A DNA stretch of 64,000 bases from Brevundimonas sp. (GTDB lineage: Bacteria > Pseudomonadota > Alphaproteobacteria > Caulobacterales > Caulobacteraceae), in NCBI RefSeq assembly GCF_003248455.1, contig NZ_QFNM01000008.1, positions 13,537 to 77,536 of the forward strand. The letters run 5' to 3'. Below are positions 1-7,850 of the stretch, one piece after another (position 1 is the stretch's first letter; the number at the start of each line of letters is the position of its first letter). The notes under the pieces were generated by a model. That model was not told the DNA's origin. It searched no databases and saw nothing but the letters and a program-made list of their open reading frames with translations. Position numbers and translations under genes: made by a program.

Positions 1-2
1 GG

Positions 3-1745
3 GAGCGCGACGAGATCGAATCGGATCGCGCGCTTGAAGCCGAGTTCGTGGCCGGGGATTTGATCACAGACCTTTCCGACCCTGCCGACGGTCGTGTCGG
101 CTGGGCGAACATGGTCATTGAGGGCGATAACTTCGACACCCTACGCTGGCTGCGGATGACGATGAGCGGCCGCATCAAGTGCATCTACGTTGACCCGCCC
201 TACAACACCGGCGCGCGCGACTGGGTCTATAACGACCACTACATCAGCAAGGACGACCGGTGGCGCCATTCGACCTGGCTTGAGTTTCTCTATCGGCGCT
301 TCTCGCTCGCTCGCGATCTGCTGACCGAGGACGGCGTCATCCTTGTGTCGATCAACGACGAGAACCGGGCACGTCTCGAACTGATGTTAGACGAAGTGCT
401 GCCGGGAATGCGGATCGGCAGCCTGGCTTGGCGCACTAGATCAGGCGCCAACGAGGGCAGAGAAGCCTTCTTCTCGGATAACCACGAGCATATTCTCGTT
501 TACGCCAAGCCGGGATTTCGGTTCGGCGGCACGGTGAAATCGCTCAGCATGTATGGAAATCCCGACCAAGATCCCCGAGGCGATTGGACCAGCGGCGATC
601 TAACGGTGAACGTCTCCTACACCGACAAGCGCGCCGGTAAGGGCTATTACCCACTCTATGATCCGGCGACGGATACCTACTACCCCTGCAACCCAGATGC
701 GGTTTGGCGATACGCCTCGCGGGCAGCCTCGGGCGACAGTGCCCGGATCAAAACGCGCTTTATGGAAGACTGGATTGCTGACAAGCGGATCGCTTTCCCT
801 CGGGATCAAGTCGTTCGTATCTACGAAACGCCCGACGCGCTCGCCAAAGCGCTTGAGTCCGGCGACGTTCCCAAAAGCGGCCGATCGCCCTTGTTGCGCG
901 CTGACCTGCCGGACATTAATTTCTGGGTGGGCAAGCGCGTCGGGTTCGGAACGCCCCGGTTTAAGCGCCTGCTTTCTGAGTTAAAGAGGCCTACTCAGCC
1001 CCTTTCGTCCTGGGTCACGCCCAAGAACGAAATCAAAACGAAAGCTGCCGAAGACAACAGTGTCGTCGCCGGCACTAACGATGAGGCTGCCAAGGCGATC
1101 AAAGCGATCTTCGGGGAGAAAGCCTTCAACTACGCCAAACCCCCCTCTTTGATCCAAGGGTTGCTCGAGCAGGCTACATCTTCTGGCGATATCGTGCTGG
1201 ATTTCTTCGCCGGAAGCGCGACCACCGCGCAAGCTGTCATGACGCTCAATGCGGAAGATGGCGGGGATCGGCGCTTCATTATGGCCTCTTCGACTGAGAG
1301 CACCGAGGACGAACCAGAAAAGAACGTGGCGCGGCAAGTCACAGCTGAGCGGGTTAGGAAACTGAACGCTTCCAATGATGTCGCCTTTGCGAACCTCAAC
1401 GCGCCTTTCGCTTATGTCCGAATGGCGACCATGGCGTTCGAGGACATCGACTACGATCTATCGCCCGCTCAGGCATGGACGGCGCTCGAAGCCTTGCACG
1501 ACCTACCGTTGACGCCGTTCAGAGACGGCGCTTCGTGGTTCATCCACGAAGGCGAAGAGGTCGTGCTCATCTTGGTGGACCGGGTGGATGACGCTTTGAA
1601 GGTCACGCTGCGTGACCTAGCCTCGCGTCGTGCAAATGCCTTCGTCTATGCCTGGGCACCCGGCCAGATCACGGCCGCGATGGGGGACAATGACATCGAG
1701 GTTCGGGCAGTGCGGGATACATTGGTAGGGCGCTTCCGCCCATGA
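3..1745 (+). CDS. Type III-like site-specific DNA methyltransferase (Mod), 5' end outside window
   Basis: Probable N6-adenine DNA methyltransferase, the modification subunit of a type III-like restriction system. The reading frame is open to the left edge, so the true start lies upstream; the GTG at 48 is only the first internal start-like codon. Seen: the amino-methyltransferase catalytic motif DPPYNTG encoded near nt 193-213, a long middle region that would be the target-recognition domain, and the AdoMet-binding motif FFAGSATT near nt 1203-1226. The order catalytic motif, recognition domain, AdoMet motif is that of beta-class enzymes such as type III Mod. The stop overlaps the ATG of the helicase-nuclease gene by 4 bp, so the two are co-translated. 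Sequence specificity cannot be read from the sequence. An orphan methyltransferase is unlikely given the partner. Confidence 0.85.
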   Translation, partial: ERDEIESDRALEAEFVAGDLITDLSDPADGRVGWANMVIEGDNFDTLRWLRMTMSGRIKCIYVDPPYNTGARDWVYNDHYISKDDRWRHSTWLEFLYRRFSLARDLLTEDGVILVSINDENRARLELMLDEVLPGMRIGSLAWRTRSGANEGREAFFSDNHEHILVYAKPGFRFGGTVKSLSMYGNPDQDPRGDWTSGDLTVNVSYTDKRAGKGYYPLYDPATDTYYPCNPDAVWRYASRAASGDSARIKTRFMEDWIADKRIAFPRDQVVRIYETPDALAKALESGDVPKSGRSPLLRADLPDINFWVGKRVGFGTPRFKRLLSELKRPTQPLSSWVTPKNEIKTKAAEDNSVVAGTNDEAAKAIKAIFGEKAFNYAKPPSLIQGLLEQATSSGDIVLDFFAGSATTAQAVMTLNAEDGGDRRFIMASSTESTEDEPEKNVARQVTAERVRKLNASNDVAFANLNAPFAYVRMATMAFEDIDYDLSPAQAWTALEALHDLPLTPFRDGASWFIHEGEEVVLILVDRVDDALKVTLRDLASRRANAFVYAWAPGQITAAMGDNDIEVRAVRDTLVGRFRP

Positions 1746-4291
1746 CCGACGTGGTCCACGGTCTTGTTGCTTTGGCCGACTATCAACGCGATGCGGTTGC
1801 CGCGATCCGCGATTCCATCGTGGCCGCATCGACCTATCAGCACGTCAATCCCGGCCTGCGGCAGGAAGTAGCGCGGAGCGTCGGCGCCACGTTGCTTCAG
1901 GCGCCCACAGGTTCCGGCAAGACCCTCATGCTCGGCCGGGGGTTGGAAGCCGTTCGCGGCAAGACGGGGGCGCCATGCGTCTGGTTCTGGTTCGCGCCAT
2001 TCAGTGGCCTCGTGGCCCAAACTCGGTCTGCCTTGGCTGACCAATGCCCATCTCTGCGGCTGCGGGACATCTCTAAGGATCGAAGCGCTCTTATGGCGCG
2101 CGATGGCGACGTCTTCGTTCAGACCTGGGCTCTGGTTGCCACCACCCGCAAGGACGCCCGCAAAGTTCGCACGCGGGGCGAAGATGCGCCGGCCCTGGAC
2201 GACATGCTGGCGGACCTGCGTGATCGCGGCGTTCGTATCGGCGTGGTGATAGACGAGGCTCACCTCAACTTCGGTGCCTCGGCCAAGGCAGCGGCATCCT
2301 TCTATCTCGATGTCATGCGCCCCGACTTCACCCTGTTGGCCTCAGCCACGCCCAACGACGAGAAGCTGATCGAGTTCGAGACGCGCGCGGGCGTGACGGT
2401 GGAGAACCGGATCATCGTTTCGCGTGACCAAGTCGTGAAAGCCGGCCTCAACAAGGTCGGGCTCACGCTCGGTGTCGTTCGGCTTGAAGGTCAGGACGCA
2501 GCCCTCATCGACACCGAGCAGGCCGCGCTGACGGTAGCGTGGCGTAAGCACCAAGAGATCAAAGCGCGTCTTGTCGAAAAGGGCATCGCCGTCACGCCGT
2601 TGATGCTGGTCCAAGTCGAGGATCAGGGCGACGGAAAGGCCGATCCAGTGACCCGCGTGCGCGACAAGCTGAAGGATATAGGTATACCGGAATCGGTAAT
2701 CGCCACGCACACTAGCGGCGAACCGGACCCGGACTTTCATACCCTCGCCTACGATCCGTCCCGCGAAGTTCTCGTTTTTAAGGTAGCGGTCGCCACCGGA
2801 TTCGACGCGCCACGGGCGTGGACGCTGGTGTCCGTTCGCCCGACACGGGGGTCTTCCTTCGGCCTTCAAATCGTCGGCCGGATCATGCGCGTGCATCCGC
2901 AAGTGCGACCCATCCACGGCTCGGATACCTTGCTGGATCGCGGATGGGTCTTTTTGACCGACCCGGAATTACAAGCTGGGCTCGACGCCGCCGCGAACGA
3001 GCTGAAGGCGGTCCGCAGCTCGATTGCGACCGTCGCCAGCGAACTCCAGGTTCTCGAATTTACCAGCGCGGGAACAGCGGCTCTCGAAGCGCGGCGCGCG
3101 GCGCTTCCCCACGCTCCTGCGATGCCCCGCGACGAAGCCGACCGGCAGATGCGCCTCGACAACCTGATCGCCGGGGGATTTGTCGATCACTCGGTAAAGG
3201 GGGCGGCGCCAGATGTTCAAGACAAGATCGTGGTCCAGGCCGAGTGGACCCGCTCGCTAGGCTCGACCCCGCTCTTTGGCGACGATCTGCCCGAGCAGCC
3301 TCATGGCGGCGAAACCAACCCGACCGTTCCGCCTCGAGCGAAGGTCTATCGGGTCCTCGCCGAGCGGGGTGTGCCCGCCCGTCTTCTACGTGAGCGAATA
3401 CCGGCGCCGGAGCAGTTGGACGGCGAAATTGTGCGCGCAGCCGCCAGGGCCGTCTTTGCCATGCACGAGACGCCCCTCGACTATCTGCGCAAGACACTGG
3501 GCAAGGCTAATGTCAGCTTGCGTGACCTGTTCATCGAGGAGGAGGGGTCCGAAAGCGTCGTCAACGTGCGCATGTCGGAAACTCGTATCAGCGAGGCGGC
3601 CCAGCGCAGTTTCGAGTTCAACGAGGCGATCAGCGCGCGTGCGCTGAAACAGGCGTTGATGTCGGAATTTATCCGGGTCTGTAATGACGAAGGAGTGGAT
3701 GCGACCGACGTCGTTCCCTTGCGCCGAGCGCTCGACCTGTTCGCACTCAGCCGGCCGAATGCGCTGCCGGATGCGCTAAAACAGGCCATCTCGCCGGTCG
3801 TAGAACTGGCGGACGAAATTCCACCGCTGGTCATCTCCGGTGGCGTCGAGGCTCGCCGGTCGCGGTTAGGTGCCTACGAGGTCTTCCCGACGAACATGAA
3901 TGAGAACGAGCGCCGGTTCGCCGAACTGCTCGATAGTGATGAAAGCGGCCAGGTGAAGTGGTGGCTTCGGCTCCAAGAGAACTCGAACTGGGCCGTGACG
4001 CTGATGCTGCCGAGCGGCAAACGGTTCTTCCCCGACTTCGCGGTCGGCGTGGTGGGCCGGCGGAGCCAAGACGCCATTGCGCTCATCGAGACCAAGGATG
4101 ACGGCGTAACGGGCCGGCTTCACTCGGACGCCAACCGCGAGAAGATCGTGGCGTCGCATCAGGAATATCGAAACGTCCGCTGGACCTATCAGGGCGAGCG
4201 CGGTTGGACCGAGCTTCACTACAACGGCGCCCTTGATCAAATTCAGCCGTTGCGTCCATTTTCGATCGATCATCTAGCTAAGCTTGCGTAA
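1742..4291 (+). CDS. Type III-like restriction subunit: DEAD/DEAH helicase with C-terminal PD-(D/E)xK nuclease motif
   Basis: ATP-dependent translocase and endonuclease subunit (Res) pairing with the methyltransferase just upstream. 849 residues. Visible superfamily 2 motifs: Walker A APTGSGKT (residues about 54-61), DEAH box in VVIDEAH (about 169-175), motif III SAT (about 200), motif V ATGFDAPRAW, and motif VI QIVGRIMR (about 376-383). Near the C-terminus PDFAVGV (about 763) and IETKDD (about 782) have the spacing of a PD-(D/E)xK nuclease. Known Res subunits of type III systems share this order and are somewhat longer. The 4-bp ATGA overlap with the methyltransferase supports a functional pair. 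No frameshift or missing key motif is visible, so the system looks intact apart from the window cut. Confidence 0.85.
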   Translation: MTDVVHGLVALADYQRDAVAAIRDSIVAASTYQHVNPGLRQEVARSVGATLLQAPTGSGKTLMLGRGLEAVRGKTGAPCVWFWFAPFSGLVAQTRSALADQCPSLRLRDISKDRSALMARDGDVFVQTWALVATTRKDARKVRTRGEDAPALDDMLADLRDRGVRIGVVIDEAHLNFGASAKAAASFYLDVMRPDFTLLASATPNDEKLIEFETRAGVTVENRIIVSRDQVVKAGLNKVGLTLGVVRLEGQDAALIDTEQAALTVAWRKHQEIKARLVEKGIAVTPLMLVQVEDQGDGKADPVTRVRDKLKDIGIPESVIATHTSGEPDPDFHTLAYDPSREVLVFKVAVATGFDAPRAWTLVSVRPTRGSSFGLQIVGRIMRVHPQVRPIHGSDTLLDRGWVFLTDPELQAGLDAAANELKAVRSSIATVASELQVLEFTSAGTAALEARRAALPHAPAMPRDEADRQMRLDNLIAGGFVDHSVKGAAPDVQDKIVVQAEWTRSLGSTPLFGDDLPEQPHGGETNPTVPPRAKVYRVLAERGVPARLLRERIPAPEQLDGEIVRAAARAVFAMHETPLDYLRKTLGKANVSLRDLFIEEEGSESVVNVRMSETRISEAAQRSFEFNEAISARALKQALMSEFIRVCNDEGVDATDVVPLRRALDLFALSRPNALPDALKQAISPVVELADEIPPLVISGGVEARRSRLGAYEVFPTNMNENERRFAELLDSDESGQVKWWLRLQENSNWAVTLMLPSGKRFFPDFAVGVVGRRSQDAIALIETKDDGVTGRLHSDANREKIVASHQEYRNVRWTYQGERGWTELHYNGALDQIQPLRPFSIDHLAKLA

Positions 4292-4745
4292 CGGCTGTGC
4301 CTGCCAACATGCGAGCGGTCCTGTGCATGAAACCGGAATGCCGACCGGCGCCGGCCGCGTTCCCCAACTCGGCGGGCTGTCCATCTCTCACCGCGTTCTC
4401 GCCCGAAGGGCGGAAGGGGCTGGCTGAGCTTCAGGCGATTTTCTTAAAAATCCCACCAGCCCCGGAAAGGGAGACGAGACCGGGCCGACAAGCTGTTGAG
4501 CAGACGGTCATCGGTAGCCGAAGAGGGAGGGGGTGATCGCTGACCATCTGGGGCCTAGCGAGTGAAGCCGGACCATGCCTGACAGATCGGCGGCCCTCAA
4601 GAAACGCGACATATGTCATTGGGGGTGTGGAAAATTATTTGGCCAACAGATTTGGCTCGGTTAAGCGGCTCTGACCATTGACAGAAAACAACAATCACTA
4701 GCCAAAAGTTCGCCTCTAGATTGATGGCTGCGATGTGAGGGCTAA
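4292..4745. other. 454-bp intergenic stretch between restriction gene and small-gene pair
   Basis: No convincing gene. A possible 79-codon frame at 4297-4536 lacks a good ribosome binding site and any recognisable motif. The stretch contains an 8-bp perfect inverted repeat GGGGCTGG / CCAGCCCC (4416-4423 and 4456-4463) whose loop carries a smaller repeat GATTTT-CTTA-AAAATC (4437-4452). A TTGACA hexamer at 4678-4683 could be a -35 element for the downstream pair, but no matching -10 is seen 16-18 bp away. The 4600-4745 part is visibly richer in A+T than its surroundings. Confidence 0.5.
4416..4463. repeat. Nested inverted repeat downstream of the restriction gene
   Basis: Outer arms GGGGCTGG and CCAGCCCC are perfect 8-bp complements. 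The inner arms GATTTT and AAAATC are separated by CTTA. There is no T tract, so it is not a classic intrinsic terminator, but it could end the restriction transcript or mark an old junction. Confidence 0.4.
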
Positions 4746-5021
4746 ATGACTATGGCGATCGATGCTGCGAAAGTGGGTTCGGACCTGCGGGTAGCTTACA
4801 ACAGCAAGGACAGCGCCCGCGTGCATGAGATTATCCGCCGGGCAGACGCCGCGATCGAAGCCGCAGGTGTGAGCGCTTCGGTGAAGGCTGGCTACTGGAT
4901 GTCCGTCCGGCGCGAGTTTAACACCGGTCAACGGCTCGTTGAGAAGCAAGAAAACAGTGCGCTCATGGCGCTGATGCGTCAGATCGAAGCCGCGTTGGCC
5001 GATCGCGCATCGGAGGGCTAA
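4746..5021 (+). CDS. Small protein of unknown function
   Basis: 91 residues, soluble, predicted mostly alpha-helical. I do not recognise the family. No signal peptide or membrane segment is seen. Several charged helices suggest a small helical domain. The start is ambiguous: ATG at 4746 or ATG at 4752 two codons later. It is followed 5 bp after its stop by the next gene, so the two probably form a two-gene transcript in the accessory region, bordered by the restriction system on one side and convergent umuC on the other. Codon choice is less G+C-biased than in the core genes further right, consistent with acquired DNA. Confidence 0.6.
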   Translation: MTMAIDAAKVGSDLRVAYNSKDSARVHEIIRRADAAIEAAGVSASVKAGYWMSVRREFNTGQRLVEKQENSALMALMRQIEAALADRASEG

Positions 5022-5026
5022 CCGTC

Positions 5027-5494
5027 ATGCTCGATCCGATGTCGATCGCTAAGGCGGCAGCAGACGCAGCAGACAGGTCTGCGGCAGCCTCTGTCGTTTC
5101 GAGCGGCACCGCTGTGTTGGCGTTGCTTGTTTCTATCGGTGCTGGGTTGCTGCTTTGGGAACAGTTGAAAAGTGCGCGATGGCTCGCGCTCTTGTCGTTT
5201 GAACAAAGCATGCACGATCGCGCTCAGGCGTTTACGGTCATCGCTCAGCAACTTGCCGGCGGAAGCGCGCCAGCCGGCACTCAGGCAATCTATGATGCAG
5301 CGAAAGAAGCCTATTTCAACTCTGTCGATCGATTGGCATCGTCAATTTTGAACGGCCAGTTTCCTGAGAAGGAGATGAGGCAAGACTACCGGGACTACAT
5401 CCAGAACATCGTTCGGGCGCACCCCAACGATTTCAACACGGGCACGTCCTACAGGAAGGTAGTTCGGCTTCATCAGAAGTGGCAAGATCAGTAA
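5027..5494 (+). CDS. Membrane-anchored small protein of unknown function
   Basis: 155 residues. One clear hydrophobic span at about residues 27-47 (VLALLVSIGAGLLLW) is followed by a cytoplasmic-looking helical domain of about 105 residues. I cannot name a family. It lies 5 bp after the stop of the upstream small gene and is presumably co-transcribed with it. It is convergent with umuC, whose stop is only 9 bp away. The layout, an N-terminal membrane anchor followed by a short helical domain, resembles that of the protein at 9143-9766 in the same accessory stretch, although the sequences show no obvious similarity. A role in a defence or stress module is possible but is only inference from the neighbours. 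Confidence 0.6.
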   Translation: MLDPMSIAKAAADAADRSAAASVVSSGTAVLALLVSIGAGLLLWEQLKSARWLALLSFEQSMHDRAQAFTVIAQQLAGGSAPAGTQAIYDAAKEAYFNSVDRLASSILNGQFPEKEMRQDYRDYIQNIVRAHPNDFNTGTSYRKVVRLHQKWQDQ

Positions 5495-5503
5495 CCGCTA
5501 CTG

Positions 5504-6751
5504 CTAGGCTCGAACTTCCATCAGATCGCTCAGCCGGGTGGTGTAGCGCGGCGATCGGTTGTTGGCCCGCGTGCTCCATGCGGTGACCTTCGGCAGGCCG
5601 CCTGGGCGAACCGTCCCGCGTCCGAACCGCGCGTTCAGCGTGTCCAGCGCGGTCATCAGCTTCTCGGACTTCACCGGATCAACGGTCGGCAGAAGATCGC
5701 GAGGCGCCTCGGATGCCAGCACCAGGTCGGGCAGGATCACGCCGGCTTTTGCGTAGCGCAGCCCAGGCCGCCACATCGATCGGCCGGCGTTGATCGTGTG
5801 GCGGATCAGGGCGCGGCTGTCGGCCGTGGGCTCGATTTCGAAGGATCGCTGGGCGTTGTAGAATGGCTCGGGCGCATGCGGGCTGGTGTGGAAGAAGACC
5901 TGAAGCGCAGTTGCCTCCAGCCCGTGCTGGCGGGCCTTCTCGGCGGCTCGGCTGGAATACGCGGTCAGCGCCTCTCGCATGTCGTCCCAGGTCTCGACGG
6001 GACGCCCGAACATCCGGGTCACGCTGATTGTCTTTCGTTGGCCGGGCGCCAGGGTGAGGGGCATGCACGACACGCCGTTCAGTTCGGCATGGGTGCGCTG
6101 GCCTGTGACGGTCATCAGCTTGCGCACCGAGGCGGAGGGCAGGGCGGCGAACTGGGCAACGGTATGAATGCCGAGGTTGTTCAGTTTGGTTTGGCTGGCG
6201 CCGCCGACGCCCCAAATCTCGTCGATCGGCATGTCGTCGAAGGCCTTGCGCCGCAGGGCGTCGTCGGAGAAGTCAGCCACGCCGCCCAAGGCGGTGGTGG
6301 TTTTGGCGTATTTGTTGCCCAGCTTCGCCAGAGTCTTTGTCGGACCGATGCCGATGCACGTCGGGATCTTGGTGATCTGCCGGACCTGATCTCGCACCCG
6401 GCGGCAGTAATCGACGCGGCCGAAGGCCGTGAGGTCCAGGAACATCTCGTCGATCGAATAGGGCTCCACGCGCCGGAAGTGGGCGCTCAGCACCTCGAAC
6501 ACCCGGCGGCTCATGTCGCCGTAGAGGGCATAGTTGCTCGATTTTGCGATGACGCTGCGGAACTCAGGCCGGCGCTTCGACAGGTGCCAGACCTCGCCCA
6601 TCTTGATCCCCAGCGCTTTGGCCTCCGGCGATCTGGCGATGGCGCACCCGTCGTTGTTCGACAGCACGATCACCGGCTTGCCGACCAGGGTCGGGTCGAA
6701 GGCCCGCTCGCACGAGACGTAGAAGTTGTTGCCGTCGATCAAACCGAACAT
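5504..6751 (-). CDS. umuC: Y-family DNA polymerase V catalytic subunit UmuC
   Basis: Translesion DNA polymerase of the Y family, acting with UmuD in SOS mutagenesis. 415 residues from the ATG at 6751, close to the usual UmuC length. N-terminal GLIDGNNFYVSCER carries the first metal-binding aspartate (D6), and YSIDEMFLDL carries the catalytic pair D101/E102. A long C-terminal part would hold the little-finger domain. The frame could be extended 31 codons upstream, but that extension is low-complexity Arg-rich and overlaps umuD. The ATG at 6751 shares one base with the umuD stop (TGATG), the normal arrangement for coupled translation. Expression should follow the LexA box in front of umuD. Chromosomal or mobile-element (RumB-like) origin cannot be separated here. 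Confidence 0.93.
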   Translation of the reverse strand: MFGLIDGNNFYVSCERAFDPTLVGKPVIVLSNNDGCAIARSPEAKALGIKMGEVWHLSKRRPEFRSVIAKSSNYALYGDMSRRVFEVLSAHFRRVEPYSIDEMFLDLTAFGRVDYCRRVRDQVRQITKIPTCIGIGPTKTLAKLGNKYAKTTTALGGVADFSDDALRRKAFDDMPIDEIWGVGGASQTKLNNLGIHTVAQFAALPSASVRKLMTVTGQRTHAELNGVSCMPLTLAPGQRKTISVTRMFGRPVETWDDMREALTAYSSRAAEKARQHGLEATALQVFFHTSPHAPEPFYNAQRSFEIEPTADSRALIRHTINAGRSMWRPGLRYAKAGVILPDLVLASEAPRDLLPTVDPVKSEKLMTALDTLNARFGRGTVRPGGLPKVTAWSTRANNRSPRYTTRLSDLMEVRA

Positions 6752-7125
6752 CACACGTCGGTCCTGACTAGGGCGGCGATCATGGCCCAAACCTCGGTCT
6801 CTTCGGTCATCGGCTGGGCGGGCTGGTTCGCCGGCTCCAGCCACCAGGTGCCGTCTTTCTCGGTCAGGACGGCCAGGACGACATCGCCGTGAAGGAAGGC
6901 GACGCAGACCTTTCCGGTTCGGGGCTCGCCGGCGGTGTTCACGACCAGAATGTCGCCCGAATGGATGCCGCGCGACTTCAGTCCGTTACCCTTGACGCGG
7001 ACGGCGTAACGTTGAGGTCGGCGCAGTTCCAGCAGGTCGGCCAGGTCCGGCACGGCCTCGACATGATCCTCCGCCGGCGACTGGAAGCCGGTGGTGTCGT
7101 CGCCCTGATATGCCCTCACGCCCAT
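6751..7125 (-). CDS. umuD: UmuD-like protein lacking the self-cleavage residues
   Basis: Partner of UmuC, S24/LexA-like fold. About 124 residues from the ATG at 7125; a longer frame to 7191 would place the LexA box inside the coding region, so I reject it. By-eye alignment to E. coli UmuD is clear (TGFQSPAEDHVEAVPDLADL against CGFPSPAADYVEQRIDLNQL). The cleavage-site Cys24 is Thr here, the catalytic Ser60 (GDSM) is Gly (GNGL, residues 46-49), and the region of catalytic Lys97 (FTVKK) reads VVLAV. RecA-stimulated self-cleavage to UmuD' should therefore not occur. The stop overlaps the umuC start by one base. It may work in uncleaved form, or depend on cleavage by another protein, which is inference. 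Confidence 0.8.
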   Translation of the reverse strand: MGVRAYQGDDTTGFQSPAEDHVEAVPDLADLLELRRPQRYAVRVKGNGLKSRGIHSGDILVVNTAGEPRTGKVCVAFLHGDVVLAVLTEKDGTWWLEPANQPAQPMTEETEVWAMIAALVRTDV

Positions 7126-7139
7126 CCGTCCAGCGATGA

Positions 7140-7154
7140 GCACAAAAAGAGAAC
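7140..7154 (-). promoter_or_regulatory. LexA box upstream of umuDC
   Basis: On the minus strand GTTC-TCTTTTT-GTGC, one mismatch from the alphaproteobacterial LexA consensus GTTC-N7-GTTC. It ends 14 bp before the umuD ATG at 7125, where LexA binding would block initiation. This supports SOS induction of umuDC and favours the 7125 start. Confidence 0.7.
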
Positions 7155-7220
7155 ATGGCAAGCGGACATGCAAACGACCCCCGTTATGCACAGGGGCCGC
7201 TCGTCCGGCTTTGACGTGGG

Positions 7221-7778
7221 TCAGATTGCGGGTAACTGCTGCCCGCAGGCCTGGTAAACGCTTGCTATGGCGCGCGCGGCACCTACGCCAGAAAACGTGA
7301 CCGTATCAACAGGTGCTGCTCCATCGACCCCGGCGATGCGCAGGGCTATCCGGTTGGCGCGCCTGGCTTGAGCTACAAAGGCGGCGACTTCATCAGGATG
7401 GAAAAGCCCTACGACCGATGATGTGGTTACCCAATGCGGCGTGGTGGGCTCAGCGCTATCGAAGCGTTGGATGACCGTAGTTTTGCTGCGGGTCATGCCG
7501 CGAGGCGTGGCAAGGGAAACATACACTTCGCGAGTGGCATAGTCGCATTTCACCATCAGCATGTAGCGCGAGTTGCCGTGCAATCGGCCGGAGTTTAAGG
7601 CCTCTTCACCGCTGATACTTCGGGTGATTTCCTCCCGGCTTTCAATCGATGCGGCACCGCGACGTGCATCAGTTATTGGATCGACCGCCGAGCGAAAAGA
7701 CCAAGTGGACGTTTGTGCATTGGACGCACCCGCCGACATTGTAAGTGCCAAAGCCGCAGTGGCGATTAGTCGAAGCAT
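7221..7778 (-). CDS. Secreted protein with VasI/TagO-like layout, function unknown
   Basis: 185 residues with a Sec signal peptide (MLRLIATAALALTMSAGASNA, cleavage expected after about residue 21). The mature part starts with SxWSFRSAVDPITD, then a region giving a single-cysteine strand (MLMVKCDYATREVYVSLATP), RFD, and a C-terminal ALRIAGVDGAAP-F-GVGAA-AC pattern. This order (conserved W, C in a strand, RFD motif, final helix) resembles the VasI/TagO family associated with type VI secretion, but no T6SS genes are present, and similar proteins occur alone. A good purine-rich ribosome binding site (GAGAGACCTC on the minus strand) precedes the ATG. It lies upstream of umuD in the same direction but with its own gap of about 95 bp containing the LexA box. 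Function not known. Confidence 0.65.
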   Translation of the reverse strand: MLRLIATAALALTMSAGASNAQTSTWSFRSAVDPITDARRGAASIESREEITRSISGEEALNSGRLHGNSRYMLMVKCDYATREVYVSLATPRGMTRSKTTVIQRFDSAEPTTPHWVTTSSVVGLFHPDEVAAFVAQARRANRIALRIAGVDGAAPVDTVTFSGVGAARAIASVYQACGQQLPAI

Positions 7779-7850
7779 CTAAGAGGTCTCTCCCGTGGGG
7801 CGTCGAAAGGACAGCAGTGCTATGGCCGCGTCAATATATGTTCTCGCGGC

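Noticed and set aside
4297..4536. 79-codon frame after the restriction gene
   Set aside because: No ribosome binding site, Pro/Arg-rich composition, crosses the nested inverted repeat.
4678..4683. TTGACA as a promoter for the 4746-5494 pair
   Set aside because: No acceptable -10 element at 15-19 bp; kept only as a remark.
6752..6844. 31-residue N-terminal extension of UmuC
   Set aside because: Arg/Asp-rich, overlaps umuD, and the standard N-terminus begins at 6751.
7126..7191. 22-residue N-terminal extension of UmuD
   Set aside because: The LexA box lies inside it and the extra residues are not conserved in UmuD.
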